The notes: generated from the letters alone by a model not told the origin. Shown: positions 52,891-62,165, counted from the stretch's first letter. The stretch: 64,000 nt of DNA from CADCWK01 sp035944555 (GCA_035944555.1 DASZAY010000030.1:12083-76082), one strand, 5' to 3'. Made by a program: numbers and translations.

Positions 52891-53355
52891 ATGGCGGTTA
52901 CTCTCACGATCAATGGCAAGGAACACACGGTAGACGTCGATGACAGCACGCCGTTGCTGTGGGCGCTCCGCAACGACCTCGGCATGACCGGAACCAAGTT
53001 CGGCTGCGGCCTCTCCCAGTGCGGCGCCTGCACCGTCAACATCGACGGCGAGATGGCCCGCGCCTGCATCACGCCGGTCAGCGTCGCGGCCGGCAAGCAG
53101 ATCACGACCGTCGAGGGGCTCGGCCAGCACTCCGACGACACGCTCTCCAACCTGCAGCAGGCATGGGTCGAGGTGCAGGCGCCGCAGTGCGGTTACTGCC
53201 AGCCCGGCCAGTTGATGGCTGCCAACGCCCTCCTTACCTCCAACCCCGATCCGTCCGACGACGAGATCCGTGAGGCGATGGCCGGCAACCTCTGCCGGTG
53301 TGGAACCTACGGCCGGATCTTCGCCGCCATCAAGCTCGCCGCCAGCCGCGCGTAG
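52891..53355 (+). CDS. iorA: 2Fe-2S subunit of molybdenum hydroxylase (isoquinoline 1-oxidoreductase alpha-like)
   Basis: 154 residues with two [2Fe-2S] centres: a plant-type ferredoxin cluster (C39, C44, C47, C59 in FGCGLSQCGACTVN...RAC) and the alpha-helical second cluster (C101, C104, C136, C138 in QCGYCQPG and NLCRCGTYG). It transfers electrons from the molybdenum subunit encoded 19 nt downstream. The absence of an FAD subunit and the two-gene order match isoquinoline 1-oxidoreductase/aldehyde oxidase types. ATG 52891 is chosen at the start of the ferredoxin fold. Confidence 0.88.
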   Translation: MAVTLTINGKEHTVDVDDSTPLLWALRNDLGMTGTKFGCGLSQCGACTVNIDGEMARACITPVSVAAGKQITTVEGLGQHSDDTLSNLQQAWVEVQAPQCGYCQPGQLMAANALLTSNPDPSDDEIREAMAGNLCRCGTYGRIFAAIKLAASRA

Positions 53356-53374
53356 CGGGACGAGGACACCAATC

Positions 53375-55654
53375 ATGAGCATCACTGACGAGCTCGTTAC
53401 GAACGCGTCGAATCGCCCGGTCACCCGGCGTCGCCTGATCCAGTCCGCTGGTGTGGCGGCCGGTCTGACCATCGTCTGGTCGACGATCGACCGGGCCACC
53501 GCCCAGGACGCCACGCCGGAGTCCGGGATCGGTACCCCGTCGGCCGGCGCCACGCCGGAGGCGACGCCGGTCGCGCCGCCGTCCCCGTTCCCGTCCGAGG
53601 CTGATGCCTACATCCGTGTCAACACGGACGGCACCGTGACCCTCCTGACCGGCAAGGTCGAGTTCGGCCAGGGCATCCGGACCGGCTTCGCCCAGCTGGT
53701 CGCTGAGGAGCTGTCCGTCCCGTTCGAGTCGGTCCAGATCGTCCTTGGGCAGACCGATATCGCGCCGTTCGACATCGGCACCTTTGGCTCGCTCAGCACC
53801 CGGCTGACCGGGCCGCGGATCCGCCAGGCCGGTGCTGCCATGCGGCTCTGGCTGCTGGAGCTGGGCGCCGAGCACCACGGCGTCGACGTGTCCGAAGTCG
53901 AGCTGATGGACGGCGCGGTCGTCGTCTCCGCTGACCAGACGAAGAGCGTGACCTACGCCGACCTCGCCGGCGGCCAGGCATCCCAGCGTGAGCTGGATCC
54001 CGATGTCGAGCTCAAGGACCCGTCAACGTTCACGGTCATCGGTCAGTCGATCGCCCGGCCCGACGTTCTCGAGAAGGTCGATGGATCGCTGGTCTACGGC
54101 ATCGACGCCACCGTCGAGGGCATGGTCTGGGGCAAGGTCGTCCGCCCGCCCTCCTTCGGCGCGACGCTGGTGTCGGTCGACTTCAGTGAAGCCGAGACTG
54201 CACCGGGCGTCGTCGGCACCTTCCATGACGGCGACTTCGCCGGCCTCGTCGCCGAGCGCTACGAGCAGGCCGAAGCCGCAATCGGTCTGGTCAAGTCGGA
54301 GTGGCAGGAGCTGAATACCGGCACGACGTGGGAGAACATCCACCAGGTCATCCTGGACACGTCTGATGCCGGGACGATCCTGGACGAGACCAACCTCCAG
54401 CCAGGGGTCGGTGACCAGATTCTCGCCGGGATGACGGAGCCGCAGACCTACACGTTCCGCAGCCCGTTCGTAAACCACACGCCGATCGAGCCGCGCAACT
54501 CGCTGGTCGAGATCACCGAGAGCGGCGCGAACGTCTGGTCGTCAACGCAGGACCCGTTCGGGGTCCGCGAGGGCGTCGCGAAGGCCCTGGGCCTCGAGGC
54601 GGAAAGCGTCATCGTTTATCCGATGGCGACTGGCGGTGCCTTCGGCGCCAAGATCGTGCCGCTCGCCGATGTCGAGGCGGCCCGCCTCGCCCAGGCCGTC
54701 GGACGACCGGTCAAGGTGCTCTGGCGCCGTGACGAAGAGATCGGACATGGCCAGTACCGTCCGGCGGTGGTGATCAACATCACGACCAGCGTCGACGAGC
54801 AGGCCAAGATCACCGGATGGCTCTACGACCTGCACAGCGCCTCCTACTTCCCGGAGACTGCCGAGCAGATCGAGGAGAACCAGAACGGCGCCGCGTCGGA
54901 CTGGAGCGCCAACATCCATGAGCTCTACGAGCTCCCGAACTCGCAGACCATGTGGTATCACGCCGCCGCACCGCTCCCGCCCTACTACTGGCGGGTGAAC
55001 GGCGCGTCGGCCAACACTTGGGCCCGCGAGGTCACGCTGGACATCCTCGCCGAACAGTCCGGGATGGACCCTGTCTCCTTCCGGCGACAGATGATGACTA
55101 ACAACCCACGCCTGGCGGCCTGCATGGACGCTGCGGTCGAGCTGGCTGGCTGGACGCCTGGGGTTGGTCAGACGGGCCAGGGTATCGGCATGGCGCTCGG
55201 CTTCGACGCTGGCTCCTACGTGGCCGAGATCGCCAAGGTCGAGCTTGACCAGGAGACGGGCGAGATCTTCGTCCGGAACGTCTACGTCGGCATGGATCCC
55301 GGCCTGACGATCAACCCTGAGGCGGTCAAGCACCAGATCGAGGGTTCCGTCGTTCTTGGTACGTCGTCCGCCCTCCGCGAGATCGTCAAGTTCGAGAACG
55401 GCCGCGTCACCAACGCGTCGTTCGCCGAATACGCGCCGATCACGATGCGCGAGGCCCCGGCGGTCGAGGTCGTCCTGACGGGCGCCCCGGACCAGCCGAT
55501 GATGGGTGTCGGTGAGCCGGCCGTTGCTCCGGTGGCGGGTGCGATCGCCAACGCGCTCTATGACCTCACTGGCATGCGTCTCTACGACATGCCCTTCACG
55601 CCCGACCGGGTGCTGGCCGAGCTGCAGAAGGGTGAGGCCACGCCGGTCTCCTAG
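53375..55654 (+). CDS. iorB: Molybdopterin-binding subunit of molybdenum hydroxylase (isoquinoline 1-oxidoreductase beta-like), Tat-exported
   Basis: 759 residues. Tat motif VTRRRLIQSAGVAAGL (RR 18-20) and hydrophobic stretch precede the linker AQDATPESGIGTPSAGATP. The mature protein shows KVEFGQGIRTGFAQLVAEEL, FGSLSTRLTGPRIRQAG, GGAFGAKIV and a C-terminal VGEPAVAPVAGAIANALYDLTGMRL, all of IorB/xanthine-dehydrogenase type. It hydroxylates an N-heterocycle or aldehyde outside the cytoplasm with water as oxygen donor. The 2Fe-2S partner has no signal, so co-translocation with IorB is likely. Electron acceptor is not encoded here. Confidence 0.88.
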   Translation: MSITDELVTNASNRPVTRRRLIQSAGVAAGLTIVWSTIDRATAQDATPESGIGTPSAGATPEATPVAPPSPFPSEADAYIRVNTDGTVTLLTGKVEFGQGIRTGFAQLVAEELSVPFESVQIVLGQTDIAPFDIGTFGSLSTRLTGPRIRQAGAAMRLWLLELGAEHHGVDVSEVELMDGAVVVSADQTKSVTYADLAGGQASQRELDPDVELKDPSTFTVIGQSIARPDVLEKVDGSLVYGIDATVEGMVWGKVVRPPSFGATLVSVDFSEAETAPGVVGTFHDGDFAGLVAERYEQAEAAIGLVKSEWQELNTGTTWENIHQVILDTSDAGTILDETNLQPGVGDQILAGMTEPQTYTFRSPFVNHTPIEPRNSLVEITESGANVWSSTQDPFGVREGVAKALGLEAESVIVYPMATGGAFGAKIVPLADVEAARLAQAVGRPVKVLWRRDEEIGHGQYRPAVVINITTSVDEQAKITGWLYDLHSASYFPETAEQIEENQNGAASDWSANIHELYELPNSQTMWYHAAAPLPPYYWRVNGASANTWAREVTLDILAEQSGMDPVSFRRQMMTNNPRLAACMDAAVELAGWTPGVGQTGQGIGMALGFDAGSYVAEIAKVELDQETGEIFVRNVYVGMDPGLTINPEAVKHQIEGSVVLGTSSALREIVKFENGRVTNASFAEYAPITMREAPAVEVVLTGAPDQPMMGVGEPAVAPVAGAIANALYDLTGMRLYDMPFTPDRVLAELQKGEATPVS

Positions 55655-55693
55655 ATCTGCCCTGCGGGCTAAACCGGTCCAATCGATGGAACA

Positions 55694-55733
55694 ACGAACC
55701 GCCCACGCTCCGGAAGGAGCGTGGGCGGTTCGT
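55694..55733 (+). terminator. Terminator after iorAB
   Basis: 18-bp perfect stem with a GGAA loop, about 40 nt after the iorB stop; short T-containing tail. Confidence 0.75.
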
Positions 55734-55843
55734 CCTTGCGCTACCATCCCCTGCCGAACGGGATCGGGGCCGCTCGATCCCTTTCTCCGATAGTGTCGAC
55801 AAGACGTTCTCTTCCGCTTGCCCGACGTCCCCCGGAGCACGCA

Positions 55844-57025
55844 ATGACTGAAGGTCCCGTTACCGGCACGTACCGCCCCACCGGCAACCAGCTCTACGCC
55901 AATCTTCAGATGACGGTCTTCGAATCGATGTCGCAACTGGCTGGCATACACGGCGCCATCAATCTCGGTCAGGGATTCCCCGATGACCCGGGACCGGAAA
56001 CCGTCCGGGCGAAGGCGGCCGAGGCGTCCGTTTCCGGCTGGAACCAATACCCGCCCATGGCGGGGCTGCCGGAGCTACGTGCCGCCGTGGCCGACCACTA
56101 TCGGTACCATCAGGCGATCGAACTGGATCCGGATCGTGAGGTGCTTATCACGTCGGGAGCGACGGAAGCGATCGCCTCGGCGATCCTCGCCTTGATCGAG
56201 CCCGGTGACGAGGTGGTGCTGTTTCAGCCGATGTATGACGCCTACCGGCCGATGGTCCTTCGGGCGGGCGGCGTCCCGAGATACGTCACACTCACCCCGC
56301 CTGACTGGCGCCTGACCGAACCAGCGCTTCGTGCCGCGATCACCGACCGAACCCGGCTGATCGTCTTCAATCATCCGATCAATCCGGCCGCCCGCTCGTT
56401 CTCCCCCGACGAGCTCGACCTGCTGGCCAGGGTCGTCTCCGAGACGAACGCGACGGTGATCAGCGACGAAGTCTGGGAACATGTCACGTCTGGGAATGCC
56501 CGGCACCGCTCACTGCTGGCGGTCGACGGCCTTCGCGACCGGACGATCAAGGTAGGTTCCGCCGGAAAGATCTTCTCGCTGACTGGCTGGAAGGTCGGGT
56601 TCGTCTGCGCGGCCCCGGAGCTCGTCCGGCTGGTCAGCCGGGCGCACCAGTATCTGACCTTCTCAACGCCGCCAAATCTGCAGGCAGCCGTCGCTCATGG
56701 ACTAGCCCTGCCTGACGAGCACTTCGCCTCCGCTCGCCTACGCTTCGATCGAAGCCGCGAACGCCTGGCAGGTGGCCTCCGGGCACTCAACTGGGATGTG
56801 CTGCCCGGTGATGCGACCTATTTCCTCAACGTCGATATCGGAACCTTCGGCGCTGACGATGACGTCGGGTTCTGCCAGGAGCTGGTGGTTCGCTATGGGG
56901 TCGCCGCCATCCCGGTCAGCGCGTTCTATGCCGAGGATCATGTGCGCACGGTCGTCCGCTTCTGCTTCGCCAAGCGGGACGAAACGATCGACGAGGCGCT
57001 GAACCGCCTGTCGCGCTTAAAGTGA
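55844..57025 (+). CDS. Class I/II aminotransferase (methionine/kynurenine aminotransferase-like)
   Basis: 393 residues, PLP fold-type I. INLGQGFPDDPGPETV, WNQYPPMAGLPELRAAVADHY, ITSGATEAIASAILALIEPGDEV, the PLP-interacting ISDEVWEHV and Schiff-base lysine in VGSAGKIFSLTGWKVGF are visible; NHPINPAARSF is the variant of NPxNPTG. These motifs are closest to YbdL/kynurenine-aminotransferase-type enzymes that transaminate methionine, glutamine or aromatic amino acids. ATG 55844 follows CGGAG. Monocistronic. Confidence 0.9.
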   Translation: MTEGPVTGTYRPTGNQLYANLQMTVFESMSQLAGIHGAINLGQGFPDDPGPETVRAKAAEASVSGWNQYPPMAGLPELRAAVADHYRYHQAIELDPDREVLITSGATEAIASAILALIEPGDEVVLFQPMYDAYRPMVLRAGGVPRYVTLTPPDWRLTEPALRAAITDRTRLIVFNHPINPAARSFSPDELDLLARVVSETNATVISDEVWEHVTSGNARHRSLLAVDGLRDRTIKVGSAGKIFSLTGWKVGFVCAAPELVRLVSRAHQYLTFSTPPNLQAAVAHGLALPDEHFASARLRFDRSRERLAGGLRALNWDVLPGDATYFLNVDIGTFGADDDVGFCQELVVRYGVAAIPVSAFYAEDHVRTVVRFCFAKRDETIDEALNRLSRLK

Positions 57026-57152
57026 TTCTCTGAGGGTCACGAGCAGCGCAGCATGGTCGAGGAGGGGCGCGTACGGCGCTGTGGTACTCGGAGGACAGGA
57101 GTGCCACGCCCGCATGGCGCTCCGCGCGACGACCTGACCGCCGTCGCGTCCG

Positions 57153-57443
57153 TCAGGTGTTGGAGGGGTCGGGCGTCTGGAATGGCGGGGTCCGGTGCAT
57201 GGCCCGGTCGAGGACGTCCTGATCCTCGTCGCTGATTGCGCCGCCACTCGATGGGATATCAGCGTCGGCCTGCGGGGCACCGAACCGCACTGCTTCCGGC
57301 GTATCGCCGTTGATGCCGTCGCCCTGGTTGGTGAGATCGCCCGTCAGCTGGCTACCGCGATCGGCCAGCTCTCCCTTGGATTCGTTCCGGGCAATATTGC
57401 CGATGTCCGGTGGCGCGTCCGCGCCCTTCGAACTCTCTGCCAT
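57153..57443 (-). CDS. Small hydrophilic protein of unknown function
   Basis: 96 residues, acidic, Gly/Asp/Asn-rich, no hydrophobic core, probably disordered (MAESSKGADAPPDIGNIARNE...). ATG 57443 has AGGG 8 nt upstream. A longer frame to 57590 adds a less protein-like N-terminus. Might be a stress-type small protein, but no family is recognised. It lies next to tRNA-Arg. Confidence 0.45.
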   Translation of the reverse strand: MAESSKGADAPPDIGNIARNESKGELADRGSQLTGDLTNQGDGINGDTPEAVRFGAPQADADIPSSGGAISDEDQDVLDRAMHRTPPFQTPDPSNT

Positions 57444-57642
57444 TCCTTTAGCCCTCTGCATTGCGCTGAAATCGAACGAGGAGATCGTGAGGCGTGCTGG
57501 GGCCGGCACGGATTGATCCGAACCGGCGTTGTCCTCACGTCTCTTTTGCTCATCGTGTGCCAGCGTGCAAGGACGCAAGGTCCGGGGCATGGCGCCCGTG
57601 GCGTCAGCAGAGTCTCAACAGCGTATGAATGGGTGGTATGGG

Positions 57643-57718
57643 TGGTACCCCAGGCAGGAATCGAACCTGCGACCTATCGCTTAGAAGGCGAGTGCTCTAT
57701 CCGCTGAGCTACTGGGGC
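57643..57718 (-). tRNA. tRNA-Arg (anticodon TCT)
   Basis: Minus-strand cloverleaf: acceptor GCCCCAG / CTGGGGT (G1-U72 wobble), D-arm TAGCTCAGCGGATAGAGCA, anticodon stem-loop CGCCTTCTAAGCG (TCT), T-arm GCAGG-TTCGATT-CCTGC, A73 and encoded CCA. Confidence 0.95.
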
Positions 57719-57879
57719 GAATGGTCTGTCCGCTACCGCTGGGACTACGGTGCCCGGTGGCCATGAACCGGCTACGCTCCGGCACCGCAATTTCCGAAGA
57801 CGCCCTCCCAAGTATCCCGCCCTCTCCACATCGCCGCAAGGCAAAGTCAGGCCCGGACTCCAGACGGGAGATGGCTCAG

Positions 57880-60051
57880 CTACCTGCGCTTGCTCCGTGC
57901 GATCAGCCACTGGGTCATCGTTGCCGAGTCCATTGGCGGCGCGACGAAGTAGCCCTGTGTGTAGTCGCATCCGGCGTCACGGGCGGCGGTTGCGTGTTCC
58001 AGTGTCTCGACACCCTCCGCCGTCACGACGATGCTAAGGTCATGCGCGAGCCGCGTCATTCCCTCCACCACCATCCGGTCCCAGCGGGTCTCGTCCAGCC
58101 GCTGGACGAAGCGGGCGTCGAGCTTGACCGCACGGACCTGCAAGGCGTGCAGCAGCGCCAGGGAACTAGTTCCCGCCCCGAAGTCGTCCAGGGCAAGAGG
58201 AATTCCGAGACGGTGGAGCGCCATGATCGTCTCACTCGCGCCTTCCAGGTCTTCGATGGCCGTTCGTTCGCTGATCTCGAAGCAGAAGCGCTCGGGGCTG
58301 ACACCGTGGCGGGTGATCAGCGCCTCGAGCCGTTCGCAGAAGTTCGGCTCCCGGAGCTGCCTGGCGGCCAGGTTGACATTGATCATGGGCGGTGAAGCTC
58401 CACCGAGGATTCGGTCCCACTCCGTCAGGCTCCGGCACGATTCACCGATCACCCAGTCGCCGATCGGGACAATCAGTCCCGTCTCTTCGGCCAGGGGAAT
58501 GAACTGGCCTGGGGAGATGGTCCCCTCCTCCGGATGCCTCATCCGCAGGAGCGCCTCGACGGCGATCAGGTGATCATTGCGGAGGTCGACAATGGGTTGG
58601 AAGAACAGGCAGAAGTCGTCGTTGGCCAGGGCCCTGTTGAGTTCGCTGACGAGGCGGAGATGCTCGGGGGCCCGGTCGACCTCCGGGGAGTAGATGCAGA
58701 CCTGCCCCCGTCCCTGTGCCTTGGCAACGTGGAGCGCGGTTCCCGCCTGGCGCAGGATCTCGCCAGGGGATCCGCCTGGGGCGTTCGTGAAGGTCACGCC
58801 GATGCTGACCCCGACGGTGACCTCATGTGTCCCGATCATCACCGGGACCTGCAAAAAACGGATGATCCGGTCAGCCAGGTCGCTCGCCACATCAACGGGA
58901 ATGCCCTGCAGGATGACGACGAACTCATCGCCGCCGAACCGGTAGACCTCGCCGGCCTGCCCAACCGCCAGTCGGATCGCCTGGCCAGTCTGGATCAGGA
59001 GATCGTCGCCGGCGATATGCCCATAGGCATCGTTGATCAGCTTGAAGCGGTCCATATCGATGAACAGGACCGCCGTCATCGACGACATGGACCGGAGACT
59101 CGCGAGAAGGCGTTCGTCCAGTGCGGCGCGGTTGCCCAGACCGGTCAGGCTGTCGTGATGAGCCAGGTACCGGAGCTGGCCCTCAGTCCGCTTGACCTGC
59201 GTGATATCCCGCACGATCCCCTGCCAGCCAAGGAAAGTACCGGTATCGTCCGTCACCGGAGCAGCGACATCGTGGACCCAGACCAGCCCACCGGATTGTG
59301 TGTGCAGGCGGTACTCAATGGACAGCGGAACGTGATCGACGTTGGATTGGTCGATCGCGGCCAGCACATCCGCCTTGTCATCCTGCGCGATGGCGTCCTT
59401 CCAGACCGCGTGGTCAGCGAGGTACGTGCCTGGTGGGCGCCCGAGGAGCTGCTCCACGTAGGGACTGATGTAGCGAAGCGGCCCGCCCAGCGTCTCGCTG
59501 GTGCTGTAGATAATCGCTGGCGTCTGCTCGATCAGCGTGCGATGAAGTGCTTCACTCAGGGCCAGCCGTTCCGCTGCCGCTCGCTCGCGTCCGGTGTCCC
59601 GGAAGTAGACCGAGAGCCCATCCGTCGACGGGTAGACCCGAATCTCGAACCATGTGTCGAATGGCTCGAAGTAGAACTCGAATGTCGTGGTCAGGCCGCT
59701 GGCCACGGCCTGACGGTATTCCGTCTCTACCGGCCCACCGACAAGTTCCGGGTAAGCGTCCCAGAGGACTGCTCCGACGAGGTCGCAACGGGATCGCCTG
59801 AGGACGCGCTCCGCCTCTGGGTTGAGATAGGTAAAGACCCACGACTCGTCAACGGCGTAGAACGCGTCCGTCACCCGTTCCAGGATGTCCTGCGGCGACG
59901 CCTGCGCCTGGTGCTTCCGCACCCAGCGCCGACGGTAGGGGCGGCGCCACGGGAAGTCCCCTTGGACCCGTGTTCCGGACTGAGACACTTGTCGTTGCGT
60001 CGGCCGCCTGATGCGACACGTCGGCGCCGACCGCCGCACTCCTGTCGTCAT
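57880..60051 (-). CDS. PAS-PAS-GGDEF-EAL cyclic-di-GMP turnover protein
   Basis: 723 residues, no membrane helix. Two PAS domains (about 55-165 and 170-300), a GGDEF diguanylate cyclase domain (about 310-465) with an intact GGDEF motif in RFGGDEFVVIL, and an EAL phosphodiesterase domain (about 475-723) with AVEALLRMRHP, EISERT, LDDFGAG, KLDARFV, AEGVET and QGY. Both catalytic sets look intact. No RxxD inhibitory site is present five residues before GGDEF, so product inhibition is unlikely. The PAS domains probably sense a cytosolic ligand or redox state. ATG 60051 follows AAGGTGA. Single gene. Confidence 0.94.
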   Translation of the reverse strand: MTTGVRRSAPTCRIRRPTQRQVSQSGTRVQGDFPWRRPYRRRWVRKHQAQASPQDILERVTDAFYAVDESWVFTYLNPEAERVLRRSRCDLVGAVLWDAYPELVGGPVETEYRQAVASGLTTTFEFYFEPFDTWFEIRVYPSTDGLSVYFRDTGRERAAAERLALSEALHRTLIEQTPAIIYSTSETLGGPLRYISPYVEQLLGRPPGTYLADHAVWKDAIAQDDKADVLAAIDQSNVDHVPLSIEYRLHTQSGGLVWVHDVAAPVTDDTGTFLGWQGIVRDITQVKRTEGQLRYLAHHDSLTGLGNRAALDERLLASLRSMSSMTAVLFIDMDRFKLINDAYGHIAGDDLLIQTGQAIRLAVGQAGEVYRFGGDEFVVILQGIPVDVASDLADRIIRFLQVPVMIGTHEVTVGVSIGVTFTNAPGGSPGEILRQAGTALHVAKAQGRGQVCIYSPEVDRAPEHLRLVSELNRALANDDFCLFFQPIVDLRNDHLIAVEALLRMRHPEEGTISPGQFIPLAEETGLIVPIGDWVIGESCRSLTEWDRILGGASPPMINVNLAARQLREPNFCERLEALITRHGVSPERFCFEISERTAIEDLEGASETIMALHRLGIPLALDDFGAGTSSLALLHALQVRAVKLDARFVQRLDETRWDRMVVEGMTRLAHDLSIVVTAEGVETLEHATAARDAGCDYTQGYFVAPPMDSATMTQWLIARSKRR

Positions 60052-60531
60052 GGGGTCACCTTAGAAAAAGCCTACAACACCGAGCGCCATGGTACGGCCG
60101 AGTCGGAGTTCATTGTGTAGCGCGAATGACCTCCTGTTGCTGTTTCACCAGGAGGTTGTGGTCGTGAAGGATGTGCTCTACGCCGCTGACCCCATTGATA
60201 TTCGTCCGGATCCGGTTGCCGCGTGGTCTGAACGATAAACCATACCGATTTGCGGAATGCGATTATTGACGTCCGCGGCGGAGGTCTGCGTCCAACGCTG
60301 TCCTGGTGACGAGCCCGTTCCATCGCATCCCTGCCCCAACATCGACGAACTGAATCGGGGAATGGACCGTCGGGAGCCCTCTTGACCGATGAGGCGCACG
60401 TCGCTGTCACCAGCTACCTGGCACCGGCCACCAACGCCAGGACATGCCGGATTGGTATCATCCGAGGCTGAACCGTTTATCCACCCCGACTACGCGGCGA
60501 GCCCGCGGGTCTCAGTCTCGAGGACCTCCTG
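60052..60531. other. Intergenic region before purH with a possible small ORF
   Basis: 480 nt between divergent genes. An 8-bp stem at 60129-60156 (ACCTCCTG / CAGGAGGT, 12-nt loop) includes a perfect AGGAGG ribosome-binding site. A 24-codon GTG-TAA frame starts 8 nt further on (60164-60238). No longer gene is convincing. A purH promoter was not identified with certainty. Confidence 0.45.
60164..60238 (+). CDS. Possible 24-residue small ORF or leader peptide
   Basis: GTG start with AGGAGG 8 nt upstream and TAA stop; the predicted peptide is MKDVLYAADPIDIRPDPV followed by AAWSER. The ribosome-binding site lies in the 3' arm of a hairpin that could hide it. Conservation is unknown, so it may be a leader, an independent micropeptide or chance. 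Confidence 0.3.
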   Translation: MKDVLYAADPIDIRPDPVAAWSER

Positions 60532-62073
60532 ATGCGTGCGCTCCTTAGCGTCTCTAATAAGCGGGACGTCATCCGGATCGGACAGGCGCTCGCCGATCAT
60601 GGGTATGAGCTGATCTCAACTGGCGGGACCGCATCCACCCTTGCCGCTGCGGGACTCCCGGTTCTGGCTGTCAGCGAAATCACGGGCTTCCCCGAGATCA
60701 TGGACGGCCGTGTCAAGACCCTGCATCCCGCCATCCACGGTGGCCTGCTCGCTCGCCGTGACGTCCCGGCTGATATAGCGACGCTGGAGCAGCACGGCAT
60801 CGTTCCAATCGACGTCGTCGTGGCAAACCTCTACCCGTTCGCGCAGACCATCGCTCGCGACGGGACGTCCTTCGCCGAGGCGATCGAGAATATCGATATC
60901 GGCGGCCCTGCAATGATCCGTGCCGCCGCAAAGAACCACGGCTCGGTCCTCGTCATCACGTCCCCCGACGACTATGAGGCGGCAATCACGGCCCTCGCCG
61001 CCGGAACGGTTGACGCGAACTTCCGACGTCAACTGGCGGCCCGGGCGTTCGCCCACGTGGCTGCCTATGACACGCTCATCGCCGAGTACCTGCGGGGGGA
61101 AGCCGACCTGCTGCCCGCCGAACTCTCTGTTGCCGGTCGTCGGACGCAGGTGCTTCGCTACGGCGAGAACCCGCACCAGCGCGGAGCCGCCTACCGTCGC
61201 GCCGGTGTTGGCCCGTCCGCGCCCGGTATCCTCGACGCTCGGCAACTCGCGGGCAAGGAACTGTCGTACAACAATCTGCTCGATGCCGACGCGGCAATCG
61301 GAGCGATACGCAGCTTCTCCGAGCCGGCCGTCTCGATCATCAAGCACACGATTCCCTGCGGACTGGCGACACGACCAACGCTGCTCGACGCGTACGCTGC
61401 CGCGCTGGCTGGCGACCCGGTTTCGGCCTTTGGCGGCATCGTAGCGATGAATCGGGAGCTGGATGGCGACACGGCAGCTGAGCTGGGCAGGACCTTTTAC
61501 GAGATCGTGATCGCGCCGTCCTTCGCGCAGGAAGCGCTCGAGGCGCTACGACGCAAGACGTCGCTCCGTCTGCTTGAGTTGCCTGCCCTGCTGGACGCTG
61601 ACCGGACATGGCACCTGCCGATCGATGTTCGTCCGATCGCCGGCGGGTTGCTGGTCCAGGAGAGCGATACCCGCAAAGACGACGACAGCTCCTGGACCGT
61701 TGCCACGAAGCGTCAACCGACCGAACGGGAATGGGCCGATATCCGGTTCGCTTGGGAGGCCAGCCGCCACATCAAATCCAACGCGATCGTGATTGCAAAG
61801 GACAATGCGCTGCTCGGGATGGGAAGTGGCCAACCCAACCGGCTCGAAAGCGTCGGCATCGCCTCACGGCGCGCCGGGGCACGGGCCGTCGGCGCCGCCC
61901 TCGCCAGCGATGCGTTCTTCCCGTTCGCGGATGGGGTTGAACGTGCCCTGGAATCCGGAGTTACGGCGATCGTTCAGCCCGGCGGGTCGGTCCGCGACGC
62001 GGAAGTAATCGCGGCGGTCGATGCGGCCGGTGCCACCATGGTCTTCACGGGCACTCGGCATTTCCGCCACTGA
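60532..62073 (+). CDS. purH: Bifunctional AICAR formyltransferase / IMP cyclohydrolase
   Basis: Catalyses the last two steps of IMP synthesis. 513 residues, normal length. N-terminal MGS-like IMP cyclohydrolase (about 1-195: LLSVSNKRDVIRIGQALADHG, RVKTLHPAIHGGLLARR, VVANLYPF) and C-terminal AICAR transformylase (about 200-513: LRYGENPHQRGAAYR, KHTIPCGLAT where most enzymes have KHANPCG, FGGIVAMNRELD, and the C-terminal VTAIVQPGGSVRDAEVIAAVD). ATG 60532 follows GAGGACCTCCTG. Convergent with the metalloprotease gene. The 'TI' in place of 'AN' in the catalytic motif is a mild oddity. Confidence 0.95.
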   Translation: MRALLSVSNKRDVIRIGQALADHGYELISTGGTASTLAAAGLPVLAVSEITGFPEIMDGRVKTLHPAIHGGLLARRDVPADIATLEQHGIVPIDVVVANLYPFAQTIARDGTSFAEAIENIDIGGPAMIRAAAKNHGSVLVITSPDDYEAAITALAAGTVDANFRRQLAARAFAHVAAYDTLIAEYLRGEADLLPAELSVAGRRTQVLRYGENPHQRGAAYRRAGVGPSAPGILDARQLAGKELSYNNLLDADAAIGAIRSFSEPAVSIIKHTIPCGLATRPTLLDAYAAALAGDPVSAFGGIVAMNRELDGDTAAELGRTFYEIVIAPSFAQEALEALRRKTSLRLLELPALLDADRTWHLPIDVRPIAGGLLVQESDTRKDDDSSWTVATKRQPTEREWADIRFAWEASRHIKSNAIVIAKDNALLGMGSGQPNRLESVGIASRRAGARAVGAALASDAFFPFADGVERALESGVTAIVQPGGSVRDAEVIAAVDAAGATMVFTGTRHFRH

Positions 62074-62107
62074 TTCCCGATTGTTCCGACGGCAAGTCAC
62101 CAGGGAA

Positions 62108-62146
62108 GGGGGAAGGCCTGGCCCACAGTGGGCCAGGCCTTCCCCC
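62108..62146. terminator. Bidirectional hairpin between convergent genes
   Basis: Perfect 18-bp inverted repeat with CAG loop, between purH (+) and the metalloprotease (-). Confidence 0.8.
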
Positions 62147-62165
62147 CTCCTGGTCGACGATCGCC

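Noticed and set aside
60137..60156. CTGTTTCACCAGG similar to the CTGTTTACCAGG segment of SRP 4.5S RNA
   Set aside because: The diagnostic GGAAGGAAGCAGC apical motif is absent downstream and no long stem closes around it.
60072..60410. 112-residue minus-strand frame upstream of purH
   Set aside because: Poor coding character, no ribosome-binding site of note, overlaps the start region of the GGDEF-EAL gene.
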